Assembly: GCF_000382445.1 (NCBI RefSeq)
Contig: NZ_KB905473.1
Span: 306,559 to 370,558, forward strand
Direction: 5' to 3'
From: Phocaeicola massiliensis B84634 = Timone 84634 = DSM 17679 = JCM 13223
Lineage (GTDB): Bacteria > Bacteroidota > Bacteroidia > Bacteroidales > Bacteroidaceae
DNA: 64,000 nt
Of the stretch, positions 18,011 to 27,382 are shown one piece after another. The notes beneath the pieces are model-generated. The model had not been told where the DNA came from. It saw only the letters and a list, made by a program, of their open reading frames with translations, and made no database searches. Position numbers and translations under genes: made by a program. The first letter of the stretch is position 1; each line of letters begins with the position of its first letter.

Positions 18011-19855
18011 ATGAGTACAGAAAAATACAATAAAGAGCAAATCAGAAACCGTATGCTGAAATACGCCGCGGCTTTCTGGGGAATAAAAAAGGCGGAGAAC
18101 TTCGACCCGGTTGTCAAGCTCCTGCTGGAAGCCTTGTCCAACGAGGTATATATGTTGGGAGAGGATTTTACCGCCATCGAGACCAGGCTGCTGGAAAAGA
18201 CCGCCCGAATCCTTACTCCGGGCATACTGACCTCACCTTTTCCCGCACACGGCATCGTACACGCCTATCCCATAGAGCCATGCTATCAGATAACCAGGGA
18301 GTCAGGCATGTATTACGAGAGCGATTCCCTTACCCGAAAACTATCGACCGGAAGCGTGTCGTTTTATCCTGCCTGCGATACCCTTCTGCACAAAGCCGAT
18401 GTGAAATATATGGTCTGCGACGACCTTCTCTACCGGATAGCCCCAACCTTGGAAAAGACCATGATTGCCCGTACGGAAACAAGGATGCCTCCACGTACCG
18501 TCTGGTTAGGGGTGGCGGTGGATGAATCCATTTCCGACCTTGAGGACTTTTCCTTCTATCTGGATTTCCCAAACCTCATGGAGAGCTATGAATATCTGCT
18601 CCTGCTCCCCTGTACGGAATGGTCCGTAGAGGGGAAGCCGGTTGTGATGGAACGAGGCATCCATGAAAGGACAACCATACCGGAAGAGCCGACCCGTGCC
18701 TTTTTCCAAAACTACGATGTGATGTCCGTCATAGACAGGGAAGTCATGGATATTTACAGCAAACATTTCTTGAAGGTATCGCAATCCTTTCCATTTGACA
18801 GTTCCTGGAAGAAAAACCTTCCGGACATCCTGCGCTCCTGCTTCAAAGAAGCCGTCCTTGAGAAAATGCAGGACAAGCTGGTCTGGGTGAAGATACAGTT
18901 TCCCGCCCATTTCACGCCGGAAGTCCTGGAAGAGCTGCATGCCGGCATCAATATCGTACCTGTCGAGAACAAGACACTGCATGAACAAACAACTCCCCTT
19001 GAGGACACCTTCAGGGTGGTGCCATTACGCACAGGCAACCATGAGTCCCTGCTGTCCGTACACAGCGTGAAAGACTCCGACGGGAAGACTTATCATGAAC
19101 TTCTCTATCCCGAAAAGGATTCTACGGAAAGCAATGGAACCTACTCCATCCGCAAAGGCGGATGCGAACGTTTCGATTCCCGTTCCGCCAAGGAACTGCT
19201 CGGCTACCTGTCAGACCTGCTCGATGACGAGACCCATGCCTTCCATGCCGTTTCAAGCATCAAGCTACAGGCACTTACCACCCAGATGGAGCAACTGATG
19301 GCACAAATGAAGCAGACAGCCGACAGCATGAACGAGTCCAGGGAGACTCCCTATTATCTGATGATCGACCAGTTGTCCGGCAAGGGACAGATTACCGTCA
19401 AATACTGGACCACCAACTGCGAGGTGGGCAACCGGATACAGGCCGGTGTGAACCTGTCACCCAATGCCACCACTTATCTGGACTCGAAGACACTCGCGCT
19501 GGTCAGCACCACCTACGGTGGAAAACAAGCCCCCAAAAACAGGGAACAGATCGACATCTACAAATACGGTTTCATCTCGCACGGCCGAATCCTGACACAA
19601 AACGACATAGCCAGTTTCTGCAAGAAGGAACTCGGTGAGCTATTGGTGCGGACAGAAATCCGGAACGGAGTGGAGATCAGCCCGATGCCCCATGAAGGGC
19701 TGGTGCGTACCAAAGAGGTCCATCTGATTCTTGGAACGAAACTGGATGAGCCTTCGCAGGAAAAACAGATAAAAGACAACCTGCGTACCAAACTCTCGGC
19801 CTGTTCGCCGGACACATTCAACTACCGGATATTCATAGAATACAATAAAGCATAA
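18011..19855 (+). CDS. tssF: TssF, T6SS baseplate component
   Basis: A 614-residue TssF (VasA family), the large wedge protein of the baseplate that binds TssE, TssG and TssK. The N-terminus (RNRMLKYAAAFWGIKKAENFDPVVK) and the early segment EARLLEKTARILTP-like ETRLLEKTARILTPGILTSP resemble the family's conserved start, where a baseplate wedge domain begins. The length suits the Bacteroidota form. It lies between tssE (7 bp upstream) and tssN (11 bp downstream). Confidence 0.88.
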   Translation: MSTEKYNKEQIRNRMLKYAAAFWGIKKAENFDPVVKLLLEALSNEVYMLGEDFTAIETRLLEKTARILTPGILTSPFPAHGIVHAYPIEPCYQITRESGMYYESDSLTRKLSTGSVSFYPACDTLLHKADVKYMVCDDLLYRIAPTLEKTMIARTETRMPPRTVWLGVAVDESISDLEDFSFYLDFPNLMESYEYLLLLPCTEWSVEGKPVVMERGIHERTTIPEEPTRAFFQNYDVMSVIDREVMDIYSKHFLKVSQSFPFDSSWKKNLPDILRSCFKEAVLEKMQDKLVWVKIQFPAHFTPEVLEELHAGINIVPVENKTLHEQTTPLEDTFRVVPLRTGNHESLLSVHSVKDSDGKTYHELLYPEKDSTESNGTYSIRKGGCERFDSRSAKELLGYLSDLLDDETHAFHAVSSIKLQALTTQMEQLMAQMKQTADSMNESRETPYYLMIDQLSGKGQITVKYWTTNCEVGNRIQAGVNLSPNATTYLDSKTLALVSTTYGGKQAPKNREQIDIYKYGFISHGRILTQNDIASFCKKELGELLVRTEIRNGVEISPMPHEGLVRTKEVHLILGTKLDEPSQEKQIKDNLRTKLSACSPDTFNYRIFIEYNKA

Positions 19856-19866
19856 ATATCATACTT

Positions 19867-20745
19867 ATGAACCCAGTTACCCAACATCTCATTTCATCGT
19901 ACCTGCTGATGCCGCTGCTAACCGTGATTTTCGGAATCGCGGCCTATTTTATCGCACGCAAGAACAAACTGCTCAACAATAGAAAACTGATCGTATATCT
20001 GCTGTTGTGCGGCATGATTCTTGCCCTGCCCGCCCTGTGCGGGTTCATGGACTATAGCTTCATGCCCTATGTCTATATCCTGCTGGTTGTCCTGTACTGG
20101 ACTGCCGGACATTATAACCGGTTCATCCTGCGCAAGGTATTCGCCTCGGGCAAGGAGATGCCATCATTCGGCATCCAATGCCTGCTGACGGTTACGGTCA
20201 CGCTATTGGGAGCCGGACTGTTCTCCGTGGTCTTCAACCTCTGCAACGAACTCCAGTATGGAGTCTGGGCCTCCACCTGCCTGCTGCCTTTTGTATTCCC
20301 GCTCCTGTATACCCAAACGGTGAACAGCTATTTTGACATACCCATTGAAATCTATAAAGTCTGGAAGTATTCGGAGGAATATGACTCGGACACCCTGCGC
20401 ATCAACCGCAAACGGAGCATCGTGATGGATGTGGAGATATTCCGCAAGGTGGATGATCCGGCATCGGAACGTATTACCGGCAAGGCATCCGAGGATGTCA
20501 TCTTCGGACAATGGTTCCAGCGCATGATCGACGACTGCAACCTCAAATCGCCATCCTCTCCCATCGTGTACAAGAACGAGGGTGGCGCATATTACGAATG
20601 GGTATTCTATACCAAACCCTCCTTTTTCAAAAGGCGGTTCTATATAGACCCGGACCTCACGCTTGCCGACAACAGGCTGAAACAGCACGATGTAATCATT
20701 GCCAAGCGTGTGGCGAACGAACTTGTAAAGTATAATGAATTTTAA
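19867..20745 (+). CDS. tssN: TssN, Bacteroidota T6SS membrane-complex protein
   Basis: TssN is specific to T6SS subtype iii, which lacks the TssJLM membrane complex. This 292-residue protein has about five membrane segments in its first 165 residues (roughly 11-31, 39-60, 65-85, 98-125 and 140-160), followed by a soluble domain of about 125 residues ending KRVANELVKYNEF. That layout and the position between tssF and tssK match TssN. It is thought to anchor the baseplate to the inner membrane. Assignment rests on topology and synteny. Confidence 0.8.
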   Translation: MNPVTQHLISSYLLMPLLTVIFGIAAYFIARKNKLLNNRKLIVYLLLCGMILALPALCGFMDYSFMPYVYILLVVLYWTAGHYNRFILRKVFASGKEMPSFGIQCLLTVTVTLLGAGLFSVVFNLCNELQYGVWASTCLLPFVFPLLYTQTVNSYFDIPIEIYKVWKYSEEYDSDTLRINRKRSIVMDVEIFRKVDDPASERITGKASEDVIFGQWFQRMIDDCNLKSPSSPIVYKNEGGAYYEWVFYTKPSFFKRRFYIDPDLTLADNRLKQHDVIIAKRVANELVKYNEF

Positions 20746-20756
20746 ATAGAGACGTC

Positions 20757-21917
20757 ATGATAGGAAAACAGAGCCAAAAGAAAAAATACCCGCTGGTAAA
20801 CTGGGCGGACGGAATGCCTGTCAACAAAGGGCATTTCACGCAACAGGAAGACCACTTTACGGACCGGTTGTGCGAATACCAGTCATTTTATCTGAACCGC
20901 AACACCTACGGACTCCTGCCGTTCAGAAAAGGAGAATCCGTTTCCGGTGATTTCAGCATTACGGAACTTGTTACCGGCACTTTGGAAGTCCGTCTGAAAC
21001 GTTGCCATGCCCTTACGGCCGGAGGCTACCTGATAGATTACGATGCCGGTGACGATGACGAGCTGACCGCCAGTTTTCATATTTCCATGGATGAAACGGA
21101 AGAAAAGGACCGACGCTGGGATGTCATACTGATGGCAGACCCTTTCGAGCATCTGCCATCGGGCATTCCGGACGAGAAAGAGATAAGCCCCCGCCAGCCC
21201 AATGCCCTGCCCAAATACGCATTGAGCGTGTTATCGACCGGACAGACAGACGGAAGCGAGTTAGGAAGACACTTCCTGCTGATCGGCCGCCTGCGTAAGA
21301 ACGGGAACCGTTGCGAGGTGGACGGAAACTTCATCCCTCCATGCACGAGCATGTCCAGTCATCCGGACCTGAAAGGCTATTATACCAAATTCGGCCAGCT
21401 TGTCGATTCCATCGAGAAAGCCTCGTTTGACATCCTTGCCAAGGTGGAGAATGCGGAGAAACAAACCGACCTTGCCACCAACATCGGTATGCTGTGCCGC
21501 CATGTCATGCTGTTCATATCCGACATCTATTTCTCTTTCCGCAATGAGGGGCAGTATTACTCGCCGCTGCGCTTTTTGAACGTGTTCTCCACGTTGGCGC
21601 ATCATCTGTATGTATGCCTGAGTTTTATGGACAAGGAAGAGAAAGAGGACTTGCTGAAATATTTCAACGAGTGGAACGGCATCACCCCAGGCGCTTACGA
21701 AGGTCTGCTGAGGGAAAACAGCGGTCTGCTGTACAACCACCACAATATCCGCCAGCTGATGGTTACGGCAGAACGTTTCCTATACCTGTTCAATGACCTG
21801 TGGACCACTCTCAGCCGTCTGGAGTATATCGGAAAGCACAAAGAGAACATCGTGGTCGCCGAACGTTCCAGACAACCGAAAGAGTCCAGCGAATCACGCT
21901 GGAACATCTTGGATTAA
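20757..21917 (+). CDS. tssK: TssK, T6SS baseplate adaptor
   Basis: TssK trimers connect the baseplate to the membrane complex. The 386-residue protein opens with KYPLVNWADGMPVNKGHFTQ, equivalent to the family's W-x-G-M-x-x-x-P-x-H-F opening, followed by a beta-rich domain and a helical C-terminal half (about 210-370). Length and position between tssN and tssG agree. It starts 11 bp after tssN. Confidence 0.88.
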   Translation: MIGKQSQKKKYPLVNWADGMPVNKGHFTQQEDHFTDRLCEYQSFYLNRNTYGLLPFRKGESVSGDFSITELVTGTLEVRLKRCHALTAGGYLIDYDAGDDDELTASFHISMDETEEKDRRWDVILMADPFEHLPSGIPDEKEISPRQPNALPKYALSVLSTGQTDGSELGRHFLLIGRLRKNGNRCEVDGNFIPPCTSMSSHPDLKGYYTKFGQLVDSIEKASFDILAKVENAEKQTDLATNIGMLCRHVMLFISDIYFSFRNEGQYYSPLRFLNVFSTLAHHLYVCLSFMDKEEKEDLLKYFNEWNGITPGAYEGLLRENSGLLYNHHNIRQLMVTAERFLYLFNDLWTTLSRLEYIGKHKENIVVAERSRQPKESSESRWNILD

Positions 21918-21937
21918 TCCCTCATAAACGAACAGCC

Positions 21938-22900
21938 ATGACAGAAGAAACAGATAAAATCGTATGTTTTGACGAACATCCCCATTCGTTCAACCTGCCG
22001 GATACGGACTTCAAGGCGGAAGTGGTTGCCAGCGGGCTGAAAGAAGCCGGATATGACGCGGAACGTACCCTCATTTCCAGAAAGGGGGATATACGGCGCG
22101 GATTCTCGAAAGACATTCATGACATCCACTCTGAATATTCCCATTACGACCTGACGGACTACCTGTATCTTTATGTGAACAGGCGGAGTCTTTATGACGC
22201 ACTGCCCGAAGGCATATTCCACAAGAACCTTTACCAGTCCGAAAAGATATCGAAGGAGCAGGTGCTGGATGAAATCCGTGTCCACCGGGAGGAGGAGTTC
22301 TTCGCCCGCCGTTTCTTCAAGCCTTTTGAAATCTCCCTGGACCATATGCTGGTCACTTTCCAAAACAAGGAACGCCGCATAGACGAGATGAACGTGCATC
22401 CGGATTTCGTGAGTATCTTTTCCGGACAATGGCCCGTGCTGGAACTGCTGCCAACCCATTTGGCGGTCATGCTTGTCCATATGCTTGCCTATATGGAGCA
22501 GATTACGGCCAGTCCCTCCAAGATCGGCGAGTGCATGACCATCCTGACGGGTGTGCCCGTCCATCTCAGGAAAGGAGACAAGTGCGTAGTGGAAGCGGAT
22601 ACCGGCCTTATTCCCAAATTGGGAAGCTGTATCCTGGGAGACAATATGGTTCTGGGAAACAGTTTTGCCGACGGTACTTTCCGGATGCTGATGGAAATCG
22701 GCCCCCTGCCCGCCCGGCGGATGGAAAGTTTCTTCCCCGGTGCCATCGACAGCCAAATATTGAATGCGCTGGCGGAGCTGTTCCTCCCTTCGGACAAGGA
22801 GATACAGATCCGCTACATCATCCAACAGGAAGATGCCCGGTTCAGACTGGGGACCCCAGACGAACAAGGCGCCTATCTGGGCATCAGCACTTATTTATAA
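21938..22900 (+). CDS. tssG: TssG, T6SS baseplate component
   Basis: The ATG at 21938 (MTEETDKIVCFDEHPH) gives 320 residues; a longer in-frame start at 21800 would overlap tssK by over 100 bp and adds unrelated residues, so I reject it. TssG pairs with TssF in the wedge. The segment TDFKAEVVASGLKEAGYD, the central LLPTHLAVMLVHMLAYMEQI and the C-terminal acidic YIIQQEDARFRLGT strands fit the VasB family, and it follows tssK as in other subtype iii loci. Confidence 0.83.
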   Translation: MTEETDKIVCFDEHPHSFNLPDTDFKAEVVASGLKEAGYDAERTLISRKGDIRRGFSKDIHDIHSEYSHYDLTDYLYLYVNRRSLYDALPEGIFHKNLYQSEKISKEQVLDEIRVHREEEFFARRFFKPFEISLDHMLVTFQNKERRIDEMNVHPDFVSIFSGQWPVLELLPTHLAVMLVHMLAYMEQITASPSKIGECMTILTGVPVHLRKGDKCVVEADTGLIPKLGSCILGDNMVLGNSFADGTFRMLMEIGPLPARRMESFFPGAIDSQILNALAELFLPSDKEIQIRYIIQQEDARFRLGTPDEQGAYLGISTYL

Positions 22901-22918
22901 ACACAAAAATTATTCTAT

Positions 22919-23422
22919 ATGAAACCGAAAAACAACACAGAAGTAAGGAAAGCCTATTTGAGGTTCGCAGGCTATCTGACGTGCTGCATCATCCTTGCGG
23001 TAACCATCTTTGCCTGTTTCCTGAAGACCTCCGGCATAGAAGTAAAGCGGATTACGGAACAGGCACTGGAGTATGACCACATCTATGCCAAGGAGCTGTC
23101 CCTGTCGAACAGCGTGGATTCCGTCTACCAGTACATGAAACTGATGAACACTTCCCCCCAGATCAACGACATGCTCCTGCAAAGCGTTGTCAGTACACGC
23201 AAGATGAACCTGCTCAAATATGTCCAGGGCATGGATGCCAAGGATTGCAGGCTCTACAGGCAACTTTTGGGAAACATCAACATCTTCCTCGGAGTAAAGG
23301 ACTCCATCCGTCTGCTGAATATCCAGGAAGAGATGGTGAAGAAAGACCTGATGCAATGTATTCAGGATAACTGGAAGACACGGCGTAACCTGAATGTCGG
23401 TCCCAACAACAATCATAAATAA
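22919..23422 (+). CDS. tssQ: TssQ-like T6SS membrane protein
   Basis: A 167-residue protein with one N-terminal membrane helix (about 17-37, LTCCIILAVTIFACFL), a short cytoplasmic start and a helical periplasmic domain. Subtype iii systems encode two such small bitopic proteins, TssQ and TssO, between tssG and tssP. The published complex name TssNQOPR suggests the gene order used here, but the two labels could be swapped. It starts 18 bp after tssG. Confidence 0.6.
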   Translation: MKPKNNTEVRKAYLRFAGYLTCCIILAVTIFACFLKTSGIEVKRITEQALEYDHIYAKELSLSNSVDSVYQYMKLMNTSPQINDMLLQSVVSTRKMNLLKYVQGMDAKDCRLYRQLLGNINIFLGVKDSIRLLNIQEEMVKKDLMQCIQDNWKTRRNLNVGPNNNHK

Positions 23423-23434
23423 AACTGTAAATTT

Positions 23435-23950
23435 ATGGATAACAACAGAAAGACAATGAACAAACGGGAAATCTTCATGGGGCATGCCTATGTATTCCTG
23501 TTCTTTTTCCTGACGACCGTAGCGTGTTGTCTGGCGATATTCATGTGGAATTCGGATTTTAAGATATTTGAACAGAAAGAGTTCGTGAAAATCAAAATGA
23601 ACCGCATTAAGGAATTCCAACAGGAGCAGGCGGAATGCCAGCTTCCGACAGACTCCCTGTTCCGTAAGATCGAGGCGTTTGAACCGGGCGTTTATGCCCA
23701 ATATGAGGAGGACGATATCCATTATCTGATAAACAACTTGCGGAACACATACGAAAGAAACAACTGGGACAAGCGTTACAAGCTGTTCATGCATATTGCC
23801 GACTTTTATGCCATGTGGCTGTCCGACAAGAAACAGCTATGGAGCATCGAACAAAACATAAGCCTGTTCAAAGCCAATCTGGAAGAGTGCGAGATCGGCT
23901 TGCGGAAAAAAGAGGAAGACCTGCGCTCTGGCACTAAAAATGGAAAATGA
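23435..23950 (+). CDS. tssO: TssO-like T6SS membrane protein
   Basis: 171 residues with one N-terminal membrane helix (about 17-37, YVFLFFFLTTVACCLAIFMW) and a helical periplasmic part with a charged coiled-coil-like end (NISLFKANLEECEIGLRKKE). It overlaps the start region of the next gene. As for the previous gene, the TssO versus TssQ assignment follows synteny; membership of the subtype iii envelope complex is likely. Confidence 0.6.
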   Translation: MDNNRKTMNKREIFMGHAYVFLFFFLTTVACCLAIFMWNSDFKIFEQKEFVKIKMNRIKEFQQEQAECQLPTDSLFRKIEAFEPGVYAQYEEDDIHYLINNLRNTYERNNWDKRYKLFMHIADFYAMWLSDKKQLWSIEQNISLFKANLEECEIGLRKKEEDLRSGTKNGK

Positions 23951-24857
23951 CATGGGAAAAATCTATACCAGAAAGATTCTGTTCGTAATCGCAGCCATGC
24001 TGCTATGCGTTCTTGTCGCCATACTGATCCGGCTGTTCTTTTCCAACCGTACCATACGGATGACACTGACCCCCATAGAGGTGGAAACCGGAGAAGCCGT
24101 CCATTACGCGGACAGCACCCGCAACGCACGTTCCTGGCTTTGGGAGTTCGGCAACGGGGACATATCACACGAACGAAGCGGAGAATATGTGTTCAAGGAA
24201 CCCGGACGCTACCAAGTACGCCTTCAGGTGGACGGAGGACTGGAAAGGAAACAGATCATCACAGTACACAAGAGCCGGGATGATTACGGAAGCGACGAAC
24301 TTGTCAGGATGAAAGCACCTGCAACCGCCTTCCAAGGAGAAATCGTATCTTTCAAAGGATACGGTCCGTCGAAAGAATGGCGCTGGCAGTTCGGAGAGTC
24401 CGGAATTGTCGATTCGCGGGAGCAGAACCCGCTCTACGCCTATACAGAACCCGGCATATACGAGGTTCTGCTGACTACGGAGAATACCCAATATCCGGTC
24501 AGGCACACCATTGAAATCCTTCCCCAATATACGGAGAACGACTCGACGGACGTGCTTGTCATTATCGGTAATGACATCCGTGAACACTTGCAGGCCATCG
24601 TGGACGGCAAGCCGTTCAATACCCATTACAATTATATCCTGAAAAAATACCTTTGCGGAAATCCGGACATAGCGGTAACTGTCAACAACAGCAAGAAGAA
24701 TGATTTCTATTCCTATTGCCAAGGACTGAAAATCATAGCACGCAGGAAAACCCTTATAGACGAGGTGTTCGTCGATATGGGAGACAACCTGAACAACGAA
24801 TGTGTGATGCAGTTGATGGTAACCCAGCACGAACGCTTTTCCGAATCAAAAAAATAG
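23940..24857 (+). CDS. tssP: TssP, PKD-domain T6SS envelope protein
   Basis: A 305-residue protein with an N-terminal membrane helix (about 12-32), two PKD-like beta-sandwich domains (about 40-105 with the SWLWEFGNGD turn, and 115-200 with EWRWQFGESG followed by YAYTEPGIYEVLL), and a C-terminal alpha/beta domain. PKD repeats in the periplasm are typical of TssP in subtype iii systems. The ATG at 23952 (MGKIYTRK) avoids overlapping the previous gene and may be the real start. Confidence 0.75.
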   Translation: MENDMGKIYTRKILFVIAAMLLCVLVAILIRLFFSNRTIRMTLTPIEVETGEAVHYADSTRNARSWLWEFGNGDISHERSGEYVFKEPGRYQVRLQVDGGLERKQIITVHKSRDDYGSDELVRMKAPATAFQGEIVSFKGYGPSKEWRWQFGESGIVDSREQNPLYAYTEPGIYEVLLTTENTQYPVRHTIEILPQYTENDSTDVLVIIGNDIREHLQAIVDGKPFNTHYNYILKKYLCGNPDIAVTVNNSKKNDFYSYCQGLKIIARRKTLIDEVFVDMGDNLNNECVMQLMVTQHERFSESKK

Positions 24858-24865
24858 AATGAGGC

Positions 24866-27358
24866 ATGAAAAAGAACTATATATCGGCACTTGTTAAAGG
24901 AGGATGGATTTGCGGATGTATCGCCTGTATGATATCCTGCGGACCTGTACACCGTTTTACCCGGATAAAGAATGTCCCCCGTGAGTATATGCGGAACTAT
25001 TCCGTGGAAGGAGTGAAGGTTCCACGCAGCCAGACACTGTTCAGGCATACCCCGTGGATCGTTTTTGCCCGTGAAGCCGGAACGACCTATCTGAGTCCGA
25101 GCGGAAAGAACGAGATGCAGGCGGTGGAATATATGGACGCGTTTTTAGTCATCAAACGAAAAGGTGACTGGCTCCGGCTGATCCGGTACGACCCCGCCAT
25201 CCTGAAAAACGGGAGGCTGAAAGAGTGGAAGCAGGCCAGGTATTGCGGGTGGATCAACCAGAACGACCTGTTGCTGACCCGGAGCGGCTTTACCGATGTT
25301 GTTACAGGATTCAAGAACAAGCAGGTGGTCATGCTGACCGACACCCTGGCGTTTGCCGATCCCGATACCTATTTTTCCAACGATTCCGTAAAGCTGTTTA
25401 AAAATCCCGACCTGACGCAAGAAGCGGGCAAAATCCCATTCTACGGTATCGTGTATCCTTATCAAACAGTTGCGGACAAAGGATGTGTCCTCGTGGCGAA
25501 CAAACCGCAACTTGATGCAGACAGTATCGGGCAGACCGCCATCGGATGGATGGACGGGAGGTTGCTGACCGCTCCCGAACAGCAGCTCCATATAGACATA
25601 GCCTCGCTGCCGGACAGCACGCTTGTTTTCAAAGACCGGGAACGGAAGGACACCTTACATCTGTCATCCGATGAGATGCGACAAAAACTGCAATTCGCCG
25701 ATAACCAACCCACCATCCGGTACAGCCCGGTGTTGTCCTACCGGCACAATGATACGGCGTTCTGTTTCAGAACGCATGTGCCGATGCCGGTCATAGACAA
25801 ACGGGAGAGCTATGTGCTGAACGTCAACGGGCATCCGATATATTACGGCACATTCAAACACAAGATTGAGGAGGACCTGCGAAAAATAAATCTCATGTTC
25901 GTCCTTGAAGGGAAAGAGAGCACCATCCAGCGGTTTCCTGCCGTGGTGAATGCCATCCAGGGATTACAGTCGCAACTGGCAAATGACGAGAGCTTTTCTT
26001 TCAAGTTCGGCGCCGTGCTTACCTTCAACGAACCGGACAACCGGGAGGACCCTATCTGCAAGCTGACTCCCGACTACATGGAATTGCTTGACTTCCTTTC
26101 CGCCAAGGCACGCAATGCCGGGCAACTGAAACCCACATACGGGCGGTTCGGCAGCTGGTCCGGCCTTCAAATCGGGGTGGAACAATTCAACAAATGTCCG
26201 GATGAGACCAATATTCTGGTTGTTATCGGAGACAAAGGATTCAACAGCGAGTGGGCGGACTCCACCTTGGTGAACAAATTGGTAAAGAACAACTGCCGTC
26301 TGCTTGGTTTCCAGCTCTATGGAGGAGAGCCGGACAACTTCAACAACTTCGTGCTGCAAATCGGGAACATGATAGACTGCTCGGCACCACGCATCAGCCG
26401 GAAGAAACGGGAGCTGATTGTATATCCCGAGCAAATCAGGAATGAAAGCGAATACGCGGAGGTGAACCATAATATCTATTGCCTGGATTTTCCCAACCGG
26501 AGCATGACGCAGGGATGGCTGGTGTTTCCGCAAAAAAACGAATCGCTGGAATTGGAAGGACTGACCGCCGCCGTGGACTCCATGCTGCTGCAAGTGAAGT
26601 TTGACAATACCCTGTTGAGCAACAGCCTGGCAAGGGCATTCGATGAAGTGGGTACACACCGATATAGGACGGACTCGACAATGACAGATTATTACCATAT
26701 CCGCCAGTCGGATGTGCAACCCATACTGTCCGTACTTCCGGGTATCGAACCCGCCTGGAGCCTGCCTGCGCAACCTGTCGCATTGCCGGACTCGTTGTCC
26801 TCCACACTGAACTATTACCTACTTGCCAATGAAGAGGAGTTCAAACGGTTGAGAAAATATGTGGAAGCACCCGCCAAACTGATTGTGGACTACAAATACG
26901 AGGCGGTCAAAAAGAAAAAGTGGGCGAAAGCGGATATTTGCGACTGTCCGGACGACTATCTACAGACAGACACCGAAGAATCGACCGTGCGCATCAAGAC
27001 GGACAGCTTGAACGTGCCGGAATATGCCTCAACCCGACATGTAAGAAGAAAACTGGTCAGACATTTCCTTTCAGAGCGCAACAGGGACAGGTATTGCAGG
27101 GTGGGGAGAAAGACTTTCCTGAGAATGCCCCTGTCAGAGGTATTGCAAAGGTTTACCTCCTGTCCGGCAGACTATCCTTTCTTTGAGGTTTACCGTGTCA
27201 AGGACTTGCGGAAAAAGAAAATGATTACGGATGTGGAACTGGACATGCTGATTGAATATTTCAAGGAAAAGAAAGAATTGCTGGATGAGGCTGCCGGCAA
27301 GTCGTTCCAATCCAACGGGCAGACGTACTACTGGATCAGCCGTGATTTATTACCTTAG
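24866..27358 (+). CDS. tssR: TssR, T6SS envelope lipoprotein
   Basis: An 830-residue exported lipoprotein: the N-terminus ends CIACMISC with C25 as the probable lipidated cysteine followed by G. TssR is the largest envelope component unique to subtype iii and is thought to contact the outer membrane or peptidoglycan, replacing the role of TssJ. A von Willebrand-like alpha/beta segment is suggested around 335-480 (LMFVLEGKESTIQRFPAVVN, then TNILVVIGDKGF). It closes the structural T6SS gene run. Confidence 0.8.
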   Translation: MKKNYISALVKGGWICGCIACMISCGPVHRFTRIKNVPREYMRNYSVEGVKVPRSQTLFRHTPWIVFAREAGTTYLSPSGKNEMQAVEYMDAFLVIKRKGDWLRLIRYDPAILKNGRLKEWKQARYCGWINQNDLLLTRSGFTDVVTGFKNKQVVMLTDTLAFADPDTYFSNDSVKLFKNPDLTQEAGKIPFYGIVYPYQTVADKGCVLVANKPQLDADSIGQTAIGWMDGRLLTAPEQQLHIDIASLPDSTLVFKDRERKDTLHLSSDEMRQKLQFADNQPTIRYSPVLSYRHNDTAFCFRTHVPMPVIDKRESYVLNVNGHPIYYGTFKHKIEEDLRKINLMFVLEGKESTIQRFPAVVNAIQGLQSQLANDESFSFKFGAVLTFNEPDNREDPICKLTPDYMELLDFLSAKARNAGQLKPTYGRFGSWSGLQIGVEQFNKCPDETNILVVIGDKGFNSEWADSTLVNKLVKNNCRLLGFQLYGGEPDNFNNFVLQIGNMIDCSAPRISRKKRELIVYPEQIRNESEYAEVNHNIYCLDFPNRSMTQGWLVFPQKNESLELEGLTAAVDSMLLQVKFDNTLLSNSLARAFDEVGTHRYRTDSTMTDYYHIRQSDVQPILSVLPGIEPAWSLPAQPVALPDSLSSTLNYYLLANEEEFKRLRKYVEAPAKLIVDYKYEAVKKKKWAKADICDCPDDYLQTDTEESTVRIKTDSLNVPEYASTRHVRRKLVRHFLSERNRDRYCRVGRKTFLRMPLSEVLQRFTSCPADYPFFEVYRVKDLRKKKMITDVELDMLIEYFKEKKELLDEAAGKSFQSNGQTYYWISRDLLP

Positions 27359-27382
27359 TCATTCACCTGAAACTGTATTATC